DNA from: Desulfobacula sp964636495
GTDB lineage: Bacteria > Desulfobacterota > Desulfobacteria > Desulfobacterales > Desulfobacteraceae
Direction of reading: 5' to 3'
Assembly (NCBI GenBank): GCA_964636495.1
Contig: CAZWSL010000027.1
Coordinates: forward strand, 1 to 44,686
Length of the DNA: 44,686 nucleotides
In this document: piece by piece, positions 1 to 7,734 of the stretch
Layout: each line of letters begins with the position of its first letter
Position numbering within the stretch: position 1 is the first letter of the stretch
The notes under the pieces: model-generated
What the model was told of the DNA's origin: nothing
What the model saw: the letters and a program-made list of their open reading frames with translations, nothing else
Databases searched by the model: none
Made by a program: the position numbers and the translations under genes

Positions 1-88
1 TCTTGTTTTAGACCCGCTCTACAAATTTTCACTGACCAATTTTCAAAGATCAAAACTTGTGATCACGATGTTTTGTGATCAAGAAAAC

Positions 89-115
89 CAGAGTAATATA
101 TAGATAAATACTCTG
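89..115 (-). terminator. Possible terminator downstream of tyrS
   Basis: A 7-bp inverted repeat (CAGAGTA / TACTCTG) with a 13-nt AT-rich loop lies about 27 bases after the tyrS stop. On the minus strand it is followed by GTTTTCTT, a short interrupted T-run. It would end the rny-tyrS transcript, but the U-tract is poor. The remaining bases to the window edge show no gene; they hold two direct copies of TTGTGATCA at 57-65 and 73-81. Confidence 0.4.
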
Positions 116-141
116 CTTGTCAAACACTTTTTACAGTTTTT

Positions 142-1428
142 TTAAATAAGCCTGATTTTATGATATTTCTTTTTCCCAGCTCTTAAAATAACTTCACTGT
201 TTTGTATATCTGCATCACCTATTTTTTGATCAAAACCAACTATTTTTCCACCATTGATATAGGCACCACCCTGTTTAATCAAACGTCTCACATCTGATTT
301 CGATCTGCATAAACCAGTCTCGACAAACAAATCAATTAATGATACCTTTTCAATGATATCATCTTTATTATAAGAAGAAGATGGTACTGATTTTTTATTG
401 CCTTCAAGCAGTCCACCTCTGGGAATACTGCTTCCGGGCAGAAGACTTTCTGTAATCCCAGGTGAACCAAACATGGCAATAGATGCTTCAAGTGCTTTTA
501 CCGCCTCTTGCTCTCCATGACAGATTTTACACGCTTCATATGCCAGAATCACTTTGGCTTTATTTAATTCAGAGCCTTCAATATCTTTTACCTGCTCAAT
601 CTCTTCCATGGGAAGAAAAGTAAAAAGGGCAAGGAATCTTACCACATCTGCATCATCTGAATTTACCCAGAACTGATAATATTCGTAGGGGGAGAATTTT
701 TTAGCATCAAGCCATACAGCACCTTTATGTGTTTTCCCCATTTTTATACCACTGGCTGTTGTGATCAGGGGGAATGTAATGCCATAAGCCTGTTTTCCAG
801 ATGTTCTTCGGACTAAATCAATACCTGCAACAATATTACCCCATTGATCAGAACCTCCCATCTGCAGAAAACAATCATAGGAATCTGCAAGCTGCATAAA
901 ATCATATGCCTGGAGCAGCATATAATTGAATTCAATAAACGTCAGTCCATCTTCCGAATCCATACGGGCTTTATAACTTTCTGCCTTTACCATTCTGTTA
1001 ACGCTGAAATGTCTTCCTATGTCCCTTAAAAAAGGAATATACTCTAGTTTTGTAAGCCACTGAGCATTATCCAGCAAAAGTGCATTTTCATCTGAAAAAT
1101 CAAGAAATCTTGACAACTGCTTTTGTAATCCTTTCTTATTTTCATCAATCTGCTCTTGCGTAATAATTTTTCGAAGTTCTGTTTTTCCGGATGGATCGCC
1201 TATTAAACCGGTTCCTCCTCCAACCAGTGCAATGGGCCGATGGCCTTCACGCTGCATATGTGCGAGGGCCATTATACAGACAAGACTGCCAACATGAAGA
1301 CTGTCTGCAGTTGGATCAAAGCCTATATAGCAGGTAATCCTGTTGTTATCCAAATATTCTTCAAGTTCATCCGTATGGGTGAGATCTTCTATGAACCCTC
1401 TTTCTTTCAGTGCAGATAAAACACTCAT
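142..1428 (-). CDS. tyrS: Tyrosyl-tRNA synthetase
   Basis: Charges tRNA-Tyr with tyrosine in the cytoplasm (class I aminoacyl-tRNA synthetase). The 428-residue length is normal for bacterial TyrS. The class I HIGH-type signature appears as HVGS at residues 45-48, the KMSKS-type loop as KMGKT at 229-233, and the tRNA-Tyr/tyrosine pocket region GGSDQWGN near 191-198. The last 65-70 residues form an S4-like RNA-binding domain (SDVRRLIKQGGAYING). The ATG follows the rny stop by 13 bases, with TAGAGG upstream as a weak ribosome binding site, so tyrS is almost certainly co-transcribed with rny. No T-box or other leader is visible. Identification is secure from the motifs and the overall protein. 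Confidence 0.97.
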   Translation of the reverse strand: MSVLSALKERGFIEDLTHTDELEEYLDNNRITCYIGFDPTADSLHVGSLVCIMALAHMQREGHRPIALVGGGTGLIGDPSGKTELRKIITQEQIDENKKGLQKQLSRFLDFSDENALLLDNAQWLTKLEYIPFLRDIGRHFSVNRMVKAESYKARMDSEDGLTFIEFNYMLLQAYDFMQLADSYDCFLQMGGSDQWGNIVAGIDLVRRTSGKQAYGITFPLITTASGIKMGKTHKGAVWLDAKKFSPYEYYQFWVNSDDADVVRFLALFTFLPMEEIEQVKDIEGSELNKAKVILAYEACKICHGEQEAVKALEASIAMFGSPGITESLLPGSSIPRGGLLEGNKKSVPSSSYNKDDIIEKVSLIDLFVETGLCRSKSDVRRLIKQGGAYINGGKIVGFDQKIGDADIQNSEVILRAGKKKYHKIRLI

Positions 1429-1441
1429 CTGATTTTAACCT

Positions 1442-3022
1442 CTACTTTTTTGTATATTCAACAGCCCTTGTCTCTCTTATCACTACAACTTTAACCTGGC
1501 CTGGAAAAGTCAGGTTTTCTTCAATCTGGGATGCAATATCACGGGATAAAAGAACTGCATTCTCATCACTGATCTTTTCACTTTCAGTGATAACTCTTAT
1601 CTCACGCCCTGCCTGAATAGCGTAAGTGTTGACAACGCCGTCAAAAGAATTGGCTATATTTTCCAGATCTTCCAGTCTTTTGACGTAATTTTCCAGACTC
1701 TCTTTCCGTGCTCCTGGTCTTGCTCCGGATAATGCATCTGCAGCCTGGACAATATAATCATAAACAGATTCTGGGATCTGATCTTCATGATGGGAAGCAA
1801 TCGCTTTTACTACATTTTCAATCTCACCATATTTCATGGCAAGTTTTGCCCCTATAATTGCATGGGCGCCGTCTACTTCGTGATCTACTGCCTTTCCAAT
1901 ATCATGCAACAATCCCATACGCTTGGCAAGTTTTATATCCAGCCCAAGTTCTGCGGCAATTGCACCTGACAGAAAAGCCACTTCAACAGAATGCTGTAAT
2001 ACGTTCTGTGCATAACTGGTTCTGAATTTAAGCTTACCCAGAACTTTAATTAATTCAGGGTTAATGCCATGGACACCCAGATCAAAAGCTGCCTGTTCGC
2101 CTGCTTTTTTTATTACCGCATCCACTTCCTGGGATGCACGTTCCACTACATCTTCAATTCTTGCAGGATGTATTCGTCCATCTGATATCAATTTTTCAAG
2201 TGAAAGTCTGGCAACTTCTCTTCTGACTGGATTAAACCCGGATAAAATAACAGCTTCAGGTGTATCATCAATAATGAGATCAATTCCTGTAGCTGCCTCA
2301 AGAGCTCTTATATTTCTGCCTTCTCTACCAATGATTCTCCCTTTCATTTCATCCCCTGGGAGATGAACAACCGATACTGTTCTTTCTGCTACATATTCAC
2401 CTGCATACCGTTGAATTGAAGTGGAAATAATCTTTTTTGCTTGTTTATCTGCATTTTCCTTTGCTTCACTGGTAATTTTTTTGATAAGCTTGCCACCTTC
2501 GTGCCTTGCTTCTTCTTCCATTGCCTTTAACAAAAGATCTTTGGCCTCCTCAAGCGTAAGACCGGATACTTTCTCAAGTTCCCTTTTAGTCAATTCGAGC
2601 AGTTGTCTGTACTGGCTCTCTTTTTTTCCGGCAGAATCAAGCTTTTTATCTGCTTCCTTCTCCTTTTTTTGGATATTAAACTCTCTTTTTACAAGCTGAT
2701 CTTCCTTGTGATCCAATTTTTCACTCTTTTTTGTTAATCGCCTCTCTTCCTTTTTTAATTCTGATCGTGTCTCATGGGTTTCTTTATCAAAGTTGTTTTT
2801 CATTTCTAGAAGCCTTGAAGTCGCTTCCAGTCTTGCTTCTTTAAGCAGTGTATCCGCTTTTACACTTGCTTCTGTTATTAAGCGTTCTCTCTCTTTATCA
2901 ATTTCTTCATTTTGTTGAATTAACCTCTCTTGAACAGCTTTTTTCTTATAGTTAAAAAAAATAATGACTCCCAATCCTAATAAGATGACAGCTACAGATG
3001 AGAGTGCAAGAATATATTCCAT
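1442..3022 (-). CDS. rny: Ribonuclease Y
   Basis: Membrane-anchored endoribonuclease that starts mRNA decay. The 526 residues show the full RNase Y layout: one N-terminal membrane helix (about 3-24), a long charged coiled coil (about 28-200), a KH RNA-binding domain with the GxxG loop as GREG at 232-235, and an HD phosphohydrolase domain with the metal-binding pair H373-D374 and a second SHHED motif near residue 412. Length matches the family. It lies downstream of zapA and the 6S RNA and 13 bases upstream of tyrS. Its ATG is preceded by AGGAGA-like bases. The KH plus HD combination with the N-terminal helix leaves little alternative. Confidence 0.97.
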   Translation of the reverse strand: MEYILALSSVAVILLGLGVIIFFNYKKKAVQERLIQQNEEIDKERERLITEASVKADTLLKEARLEATSRLLEMKNNFDKETHETRSELKKEERRLTKKSEKLDHKEDQLVKREFNIQKKEKEADKKLDSAGKKESQYRQLLELTKRELEKVSGLTLEEAKDLLLKAMEEEARHEGGKLIKKITSEAKENADKQAKKIISTSIQRYAGEYVAERTVSVVHLPGDEMKGRIIGREGRNIRALEAATGIDLIIDDTPEAVILSGFNPVRREVARLSLEKLISDGRIHPARIEDVVERASQEVDAVIKKAGEQAAFDLGVHGINPELIKVLGKLKFRTSYAQNVLQHSVEVAFLSGAIAAELGLDIKLAKRMGLLHDIGKAVDHEVDGAHAIIGAKLAMKYGEIENVVKAIASHHEDQIPESVYDYIVQAADALSGARPGARKESLENYVKRLEDLENIANSFDGVVNTYAIQAGREIRVITESEKISDENAVLLSRDIASQIEENLTFPGQVKVVVIRETRAVEYTKK

Positions 3023-3147
3023 TAAAAAAATCTCCTAAATTATAATATCTTCAACAATGAATGCTGTTATTTTCTAAATTATAAAGATAAAAATGAACAA
3101 CGCTTTAAGGAGGGATGAAATTTGAAAGATGTAACAGTTGAAACTAA

Positions 3148-3332
3148 TCCCCCACAAATTGCCGTGTTGCGTATAAGACTTTGAACCAGAGGTCCTAGGT
3201 GGGCGTCCATTATTACTTTCAGGCTTTTCCTTATTTTCCAGGAACCTAGCACACCGGTAAAAGTGTGGACTCCCTTTTTATTATGCGTTAGGACAAAGAC
3301 TGTCATACAATCACGCACATTGCAGGGGCATT
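3148..3332 (-). ncRNA. ssrS: 6S RNA
   Basis: About 185 nt between zapA and rny, a common proteobacterial position for ssrS. Read on the minus strand, the ends pair as a closing stem: CCCC near the 5' end with GGGG near the 3' end, then GUGCGU with ACGCAAC (one bulged A). A small hairpin CACAC...GUGUG sits on the 5' side of the centre, and a terminal stem forms from CUAGG with CCUAG. This long, interrupted rod with a central bubble is the 6S architecture that mimics an open promoter and sequesters sigma-70 RNA polymerase. A 79-codon open frame on this strand (3079-3318) is incidental. The ends are estimated to within a few bases from pairing alone. Confidence 0.85.
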
Positions 3333-3359
3333 AGTCTATAAAATGATCAACTTATTATA

Positions 3360-3653
3360 TTATTCGATTCCTTTATCAATTTTTTCCATCAAAAATGAAA
3401 GTCTATCATCAATCTCTTTTTCAAGATCAGTATGTTGCTTCTCTAAATCATAAAAATCTTTTGACACATTCATGGCAGCAAGTAACAGTATTGCAATTTT
3501 ATTTTTTCCTGAAGTCTTATTTAGAAACAATTTTTCAGCCTGCTTTATATGATTTATTAAATATTCTGCAACTTTTTTCGGGTTTTCTACCTTATCATCA
3601 GGCTTGAACCTGAATTCCTCGCCAAAAAGATCAATTTTAATAATTTCATCCAA
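3360..3653 (-). CDS. zapA: Cell division protein ZapA
   Basis: Small cytoplasmic protein that cross-links and stabilises FtsZ filaments at the division septum. The 97 residues show the ZapA pattern: an N-terminal beta segment (IKIDLFGEEFRFK), a stretch with a conserved alanine-rich helix (KIAILLLAAMNVSKDFYDLEKQ) and a C-terminal coiled coil. It sits immediately after a ZapB-like coiled-coil gene and is followed by 6S RNA; a zapA-ssrS linkage is widespread in proteobacteria and supports the call. It probably shares a transcript with the upstream coiled-coil gene and the nucleotidyltransferase. Confidence 0.9.
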   Translation of the reverse strand: MDEIIKIDLFGEEFRFKPDDKVENPKKVAEYLINHIKQAEKLFLNKTSGKNKIAILLLAAMNVSKDFYDLEKQHTDLEKEIDDRLSFLMEKIDKGIE

Positions 3654-3698
3654 AAAAATCCCTTTTCTAAAAATAATTTTGACTTTTATCAGGTTTTG

Positions 3699-3950
3699 TT
3701 AAAAATCACCTGAGAGATCATTGGAAAAATAATTTAATTTTTTAACTAGTTCATCAATCTTTGATTGAATCAAAGCCTCCTGCGCTGAAGATTGTTCTTC
3801 CAGCACACTCTTTTTATCAAGCTCGGATTCAAGAACTTCTATTTTTGACATTAACTCACTGTTTTCCTGTTGAAGCGTCTGACATTGCTCAATCACAAAA
3901 TCTATTTTTCCATATAGTTCGTCAAATTTATTTTTAATATCATTATTCAA
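3699..3950 (-). CDS. Small coiled-coil protein, ZapB-like
   Basis: An 83-residue protein that is almost entirely charged alpha helix with heptad-like leucine and isoleucine spacing (about residues 5-75), no membrane segment and no catalytic motif. It ends 45 bases before zapA on the same strand, and this pairing is what suggests a cell-division role like ZapB, a coiled-coil partner of ZapA. That function is inferred from context and fold only; the sequence is too simple for firm homology. The reading frame is intact and its codon use resembles its neighbours. Confidence 0.7.
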   Translation of the reverse strand: MNNDIKNKFDELYGKIDFVIEQCQTLQQENSELMSKIEVLESELDKKSVLEEQSSAQEALIQSKIDELVKKLNYFSNDLSGDF

Positions 3951-4007
3951 TTTAATTTCCTTATAATGCGTATTTTAGATCAGTATAATTCAAAATATTT
4001 CATAAAG

Positions 4008-4766
4008 TCAAGGCAATTCATCTTTCATATTATGAATCAGATTTTCCACCATATTCAGCTCATCAATAGTATTAACACCAATAACTTCTCGATGATCTTC
4101 CATTGTAACAACCATAATTTTTTTGTTTTGTTTCTGTGCTATTTCAATGGCATCAGTTAAATAGTATTCAGCCTGGTTATTGTCAGGCTTTATTTTGTCA
4201 ATAGCAGATAAAAGAAATTTTTTATTAAAACAATAAATCCCAGTGTTTATCTTTTTTATCTGCTTTTCATCTATACTTGCATCTACCTCTTCTCTAATAC
4301 AAAGCAAATTTTTCTTATCATCACATATGATGCGCCCATAACCTGCAGGATTATCAACTTCTGTTGCAAGAACAGATATATCCATCTGATTCTGGTTATG
4401 TTTATCAATCAGTTTTATGATTGTACCCTGCTGTATCAATGGTACATCTCCACATAAAACCACTATATTTTCTATATCACTGCTCAATCCCGGCAAAGCA
4501 GCTTTAACAGCATCACCAGTGCCGAGAAGCTGTTTTTGTTCAGCAAAATTCACTTTATAGTACTTATTAACTTCATTTTTAACATCCTGCCCTCTGTAAC
4601 CTACAACAACATGGATATCATTGCGGGTAATTTTTCTTGCTGTTTCAATCACATGCATGACCATACTTTTTCCAGCTACTTTGTGAAGTACCTTTGGCAG
4701 GATTGATTTCATCCTGGTGCCTTTGCCTGCAGCCAAAATAATTATCCCAACACCTCTAATTTCCAT
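4008..4766 (-). CDS. GlmU-like sugar nucleotidyltransferase (single domain)
   Basis: A 252-residue nucleotidyltransferase of the GlmU pyrophosphorylase type, which would join UTP to a sugar 1-phosphate such as GlcNAc-1-P. The family signature LAAGKGTRMKS...LPK lies at residues 11-24, followed by the typical GTGDAVKAA and CGDVPL segments. Bifunctional GlmU is about 450 residues with a C-terminal left-handed beta-helix acetyltransferase domain; here the gene stops after the first domain, so the acetyl-transfer step must be elsewhere or the substrate differs. There is no sign of decay. It heads a minus-strand group with the ZapB-like gene, zapA and 6S RNA. Exact substrate is uncertain, so no symbol is assigned. 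Confidence 0.85.
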   Translation of the reverse strand: MEIRGVGIIILAAGKGTRMKSILPKVLHKVAGKSMVMHVIETARKITRNDIHVVVGYRGQDVKNEVNKYYKVNFAEQKQLLGTGDAVKAALPGLSSDIENIVVLCGDVPLIQQGTIIKLIDKHNQNQMDISVLATEVDNPAGYGRIICDDKKNLLCIREEVDASIDEKQIKKINTGIYCFNKKFLLSAIDKIKPDNNQAEYYLTDAIEIAQKQNKKIMVVTMEDHREVIGVNTIDELNMVENLIHNMKDELP

Positions 4767-4792
4767 GGCAGTACCTTTAATTTAGAAAAATG

Positions 4793-4825
4793 AGAAGGGG
4801 GATACATTAAAGGTATCCCCCTTCT
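4793..4825 (-). terminator. Strong intrinsic terminator after atpC
   Basis: A perfect 13-bp inverted repeat (arms 4793-4805 and 4813-4825, AGAAGGGGGATAC and its complement) with a 7-nt loop. On the minus strand it is followed by CATTTTTCT. It closes the atp operon about 62 bases after atpC and separates it from the nucleotidyltransferase gene. Confidence 0.85.
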
Positions 4826-4886
4826 GTTAAAATACAGTAATCAATAATGCTGTATGTTCAGATCAAGTTAATGCTGATCTGCCGGC

Positions 4887-5294
4887 TCAGCCTGCCTGTT
4901 TAATGGAAAGTCTTTGAACAGCTCTTCTCAAAGCAGCTTCAGCCCGAACAATATCTATATCAGCAGCTTTAGAGGCAAGACGTCTTTCAGCCCTGGTTTT
5001 AGCATCAGTTGCTCGCTGAATATCAATATTTTTTCTACGTTCAGCAGATTCTGCTAGGATAGTCACCTTGTCAGGCAACACCTCAGCAAAGCCTCCATTG
5101 ATAAAAAGATATTTCTCTTTACCATTTGCATCTTTATACTTTAGTGTACCTACCTTAAGTGAAGTCAGGAAGGTTGTATGCCCTTTTAATGCACCAAATT
5201 CGCCCTCTGAGCCTGGAGCAACCACAATCTGAGCCTCCTCGCTGACAACTGCACTCTGTGGTGTAACGACTTCAAGAAATAATTCTTTTGCCAT
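4887..5294 (-). CDS. atpC: ATP synthase F1 epsilon subunit
   Basis: Central-stalk subunit that couples rotation to catalysis and can inhibit ATP hydrolysis. The 135 residues comprise the N-terminal beta-sandwich (LEVVTPQSAVVSEEAQIVVAP, then GEFGALKGHTTFLTSL) and a C-terminal helical hairpin rich in Ala, Arg and Glu (about 85-133). Length and layout are normal. It is the last gene of the atp operon, 17 bases after atpD, and is followed by a strong terminator hairpin. Confidence 0.96.
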   Translation of the reverse strand: MAKELFLEVVTPQSAVVSEEAQIVVAPGSEGEFGALKGHTTFLTSLKVGTLKYKDANGKEKYLFINGGFAEVLPDKVTILAESAERRKNIDIQRATDAKTRAERRLASKAADIDIVRAEAALRRAVQRLSIKQAG

Positions 5295-5311
5295 GATATT
5301 CCTCCAGATAT

Positions 5312-6718
5312 TTATTCAGCTTTTGCCTTCTCAATAGCCTCTTCAATGGAACCTACCATATAAAAAGCATTTTCTGGAAGATCATCATGTTTTCCGTCAA
5401 TAATCTCTTTAAATGATCTTACAGTATCTTCCACCTTGACAAATTTTCCTGGCATACCAGTAAAAGTCTCTGCAACGGTAAAAGGCTGAGATAAAAATTT
5501 CTGTAATTTTCTGGCACGCTGTACAGTTATTTTATCTTCATCGGAAAGCTCATCCATACCAAGGATTGCTATAATATCCTGAAGTTCTTTATATTTCTGC
5601 AGTGTTTGTTGAACCACACGGGCTACATGATAGTGTTCATCTCCTATATAAGCTGCATCAAGGATTCTTGATGTAGAATCCAGAGGATCCACAGCAGGAT
5701 AAATACCAAGCTCTGCAATTTGACGAGAGAGGACAACAGTACCGTCAAGATGACCAAATGTGGTTGCAGGTGCCGGGTCAGTCAAGTCGTCAGCTGGTAC
5801 ATAAACACACTGAACCGCTGTGATAGAACCTTTATCTGTTGAAGTAATACGTTCTTGTAACTCACCCATATCAACTGCAAGTGTTGGCTGATACCCAACT
5901 GCTGAAGGCATACGGCCAAGTGTTGCAGAAACCTCTGCACCAGCCTGGGTAAAACGGAAAATATTATCAACAAACAAGAGCACATCCTGACCTTCTTCAT
6001 CCCTGAAATACTCTGCACAGGTCAAAGCAGAGAGAGCAACCCTTGCCCTTGCTCCTGGAGGTTCTGTCATCTGCCCGTATACAAGTGCACATTTTGGAAG
6101 AACGCCGGAATCTTTCATCTCATGGTAAAGGTCATTACCTTCACGTGTCCTTTCTCCTACACCACCAAAAACTGAAATACCACCATGGGCTTTGGCTATA
6201 TTGTTTACCATTTCCATCATGATAACTGTTTTTCCAACTCCAGCACCGCCAAACATACCCATTTTACCACCACGGGGAAATGGTACAAGAAGGTCAATAA
6301 CCTTTACACCTGTTTCAAGAACTCTTACTGTGGTATCCTGTTCTGTAAATTCTGGTGCATGTCTGTGAATAGGAAGCTGCTTTTCTTTAGAAATTTCACC
6401 AAGACCATCAACCGGTCTGCCCACAACATTAAGAACTCTTCCCAAAGATGCTTCCCCGACAGGCATCATGATTGGAGCACCTGTATCTTTTACAGGCATG
6501 CCTCTCTGCAGTCCATCCGTTACATCCATCCCAATACATCTTACAACATTATCACCAAGATGCTGAGCCACTTCAACAACAAGATTGTCTTCATCTTCAC
6601 CGATTGTTGGATTTGTTATGGTCAAAGCTGTTAAAACCGGAGGAAGATTTCCGGGTTCAAACTCAACATCAATAACAGCACCAAGCACCTGTGCTATTTT
6701 ACCTATATTTTCAGCCAT
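5312..6718 (-). CDS. atpD: ATP synthase F1 beta subunit
   Basis: Catalytic subunit of F1-ATPase that makes ATP from ADP and phosphate. The 468 residues contain the Walker A loop GGAGVGKT at 157-164, the family stretch GERTREGNDLY, the Walker B region DVLLFVDNIFRF, and the DELSDED variant of the DELSEED loop that contacts gamma. Length is typical. It lies between atpG (60 bases upstream) and atpC (17 bases downstream), and AAGGAGAAAA upstream gives a good ribosome binding site. Confidence 0.98.
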   Translation of the reverse strand: MAENIGKIAQVLGAVIDVEFEPGNLPPVLTALTITNPTIGEDEDNLVVEVAQHLGDNVVRCIGMDVTDGLQRGMPVKDTGAPIMMPVGEASLGRVLNVVGRPVDGLGEISKEKQLPIHRHAPEFTEQDTTVRVLETGVKVIDLLVPFPRGGKMGMFGGAGVGKTVIMMEMVNNIAKAHGGISVFGGVGERTREGNDLYHEMKDSGVLPKCALVYGQMTEPPGARARVALSALTCAEYFRDEEGQDVLLFVDNIFRFTQAGAEVSATLGRMPSAVGYQPTLAVDMGELQERITSTDKGSITAVQCVYVPADDLTDPAPATTFGHLDGTVVLSRQIAELGIYPAVDPLDSTSRILDAAYIGDEHYHVARVVQQTLQKYKELQDIIAILGMDELSDEDKITVQRARKLQKFLSQPFTVAETFTGMPGKFVKVEDTVRSFKEIIDGKHDDLPENAFYMVGSIEEAIEKAKAE

Positions 6719-6778
6719 TTTTTTCTCCTTAAAGCTGTTTTATATTAATCAATATTTTAATTTACAAAAACCTTAAAT

Positions 6779-7675
6779 CTACCCCTTGAGAGCTTCCGCA
6801 CCACCGACTATATCCATCAGATCAGCTGTAATTGCAGCCTGTCTTGTTTTGTTGAATATTGTCTGGAGTTCATCAACCATATCTTCACATGCTTTAGTTG
6901 CATTATCCATCGCTCTCATTCGCGCTGCATGTTCGCTTGTTGTAGTTTGAAGCAAAGCGTCATATATCTGAATATAAATATTTTTCGGCAGCATCTCGCC
7001 AAGCAATTTATCTGAAGAAGGTTCACAAAGATGTTCCACAAGAGAATCCTTACCCTCTTCATTATTTTCAGATTCTGAACCTGCATCTTCAAGGGAAGGA
7101 ATAGGAAGAATCTGTTTTACAGTTGGTTCCTGTTTTGCCATATTTACGAACCTTGAATAAATCAGATATACTTCATCTACAGCTCCTTCAAGAAAACTAT
7201 TTATCAATTTCTGTCCCGAAGATGATGCCACAGAAAACTCGACATCGCCACCCACAACACCAATGAATTCATCATCAATGGGCTGGGGCTGCTTTGCTGC
7301 CCAGTCTCTTGCTTTTTTACCAAAACAGATAAAAGAGACATCTTTGCCTTCAAGGTCTGATTTAATAATTGTTTCAGCTTTTGAAGTTAAATTTACATTA
7401 AAACCGCCACAAAGTCCTCTGTCTGATGTACAAACAATTAAGGCCACTTTTTTTACGTCTTCTTTGGGTACAAGCAATGGGCTTGCATCCTCACCGGCGG
7501 AACCGGATATACTTCCCAGAACTTCAGCAAATTTGCCGGCATATGGTTGAAATGCCTCCATACTGTTCTGAGCACCGCGTAATCTTGAAGTGGCAACCAT
7601 TTTCATGGCAGAGGTAATCTGTTTAGTCTTTTTAACACTGACTATTTTCGATTGTACTTCTTTTAAAGTTGCCAT
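6779..7675 (-). CDS. atpG: ATP synthase F1 gamma subunit
   Basis: Rotor shaft of F1. The 298 residues show the N-terminal coiled-coil helix with the conserved start MATLKEVQ and ITSAMKMVATSRLR, the core GLCGGFN motif, and a matching C-terminal helix (RMRAMDNATKACEDM...ITADLMDIVGGAEAL). A short acidic insertion rich in Glu, Asn and Ser lies around residues 200-215 before the usual YIQIYDALLQ segment; it makes the protein slightly longer than the enteric form but leaves the frame intact. Located between atpA and atpD. Confidence 0.97.
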   Translation of the reverse strand: MATLKEVQSKIVSVKKTKQITSAMKMVATSRLRGAQNSMEAFQPYAGKFAEVLGSISGSAGEDASPLLVPKEDVKKVALIVCTSDRGLCGGFNVNLTSKAETIIKSDLEGKDVSFICFGKKARDWAAKQPQPIDDEFIGVVGGDVEFSVASSSGQKLINSFLEGAVDEVYLIYSRFVNMAKQEPTVKQILPIPSLEDAGSESENNEEGKDSLVEHLCEPSSDKLLGEMLPKNIYIQIYDALLQTTTSEHAARMRAMDNATKACEDMVDELQTIFNKTRQAAITADLMDIVGGAEALKG

Positions 7676-7734
7676 TATCTCTACCTTTCAAGCCTTTTAT
7701 TAGTGAATAATTTTACAAAAAATTTAAAAAACAC

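Noticed and set aside
57..81. Two TTGTGATCA direct repeats as a CRP-like operator
   Set aside because: They are direct rather than inverted copies and lie downstream of tyrS, not in front of a visible promoter. Too little sequence is present to judge.
3079..3318. A 79-codon minus-strand frame between zapA and rny
   Set aside because: The sequence is explained by a 6S RNA fold, and no ribosome binding site or protein-like composition supports translation.
6185..6634. A 149-codon plus-strand frame inside atpD
   Set aside because: It is antisense to a certain gene, has an implausible composition and no ribosome binding site.
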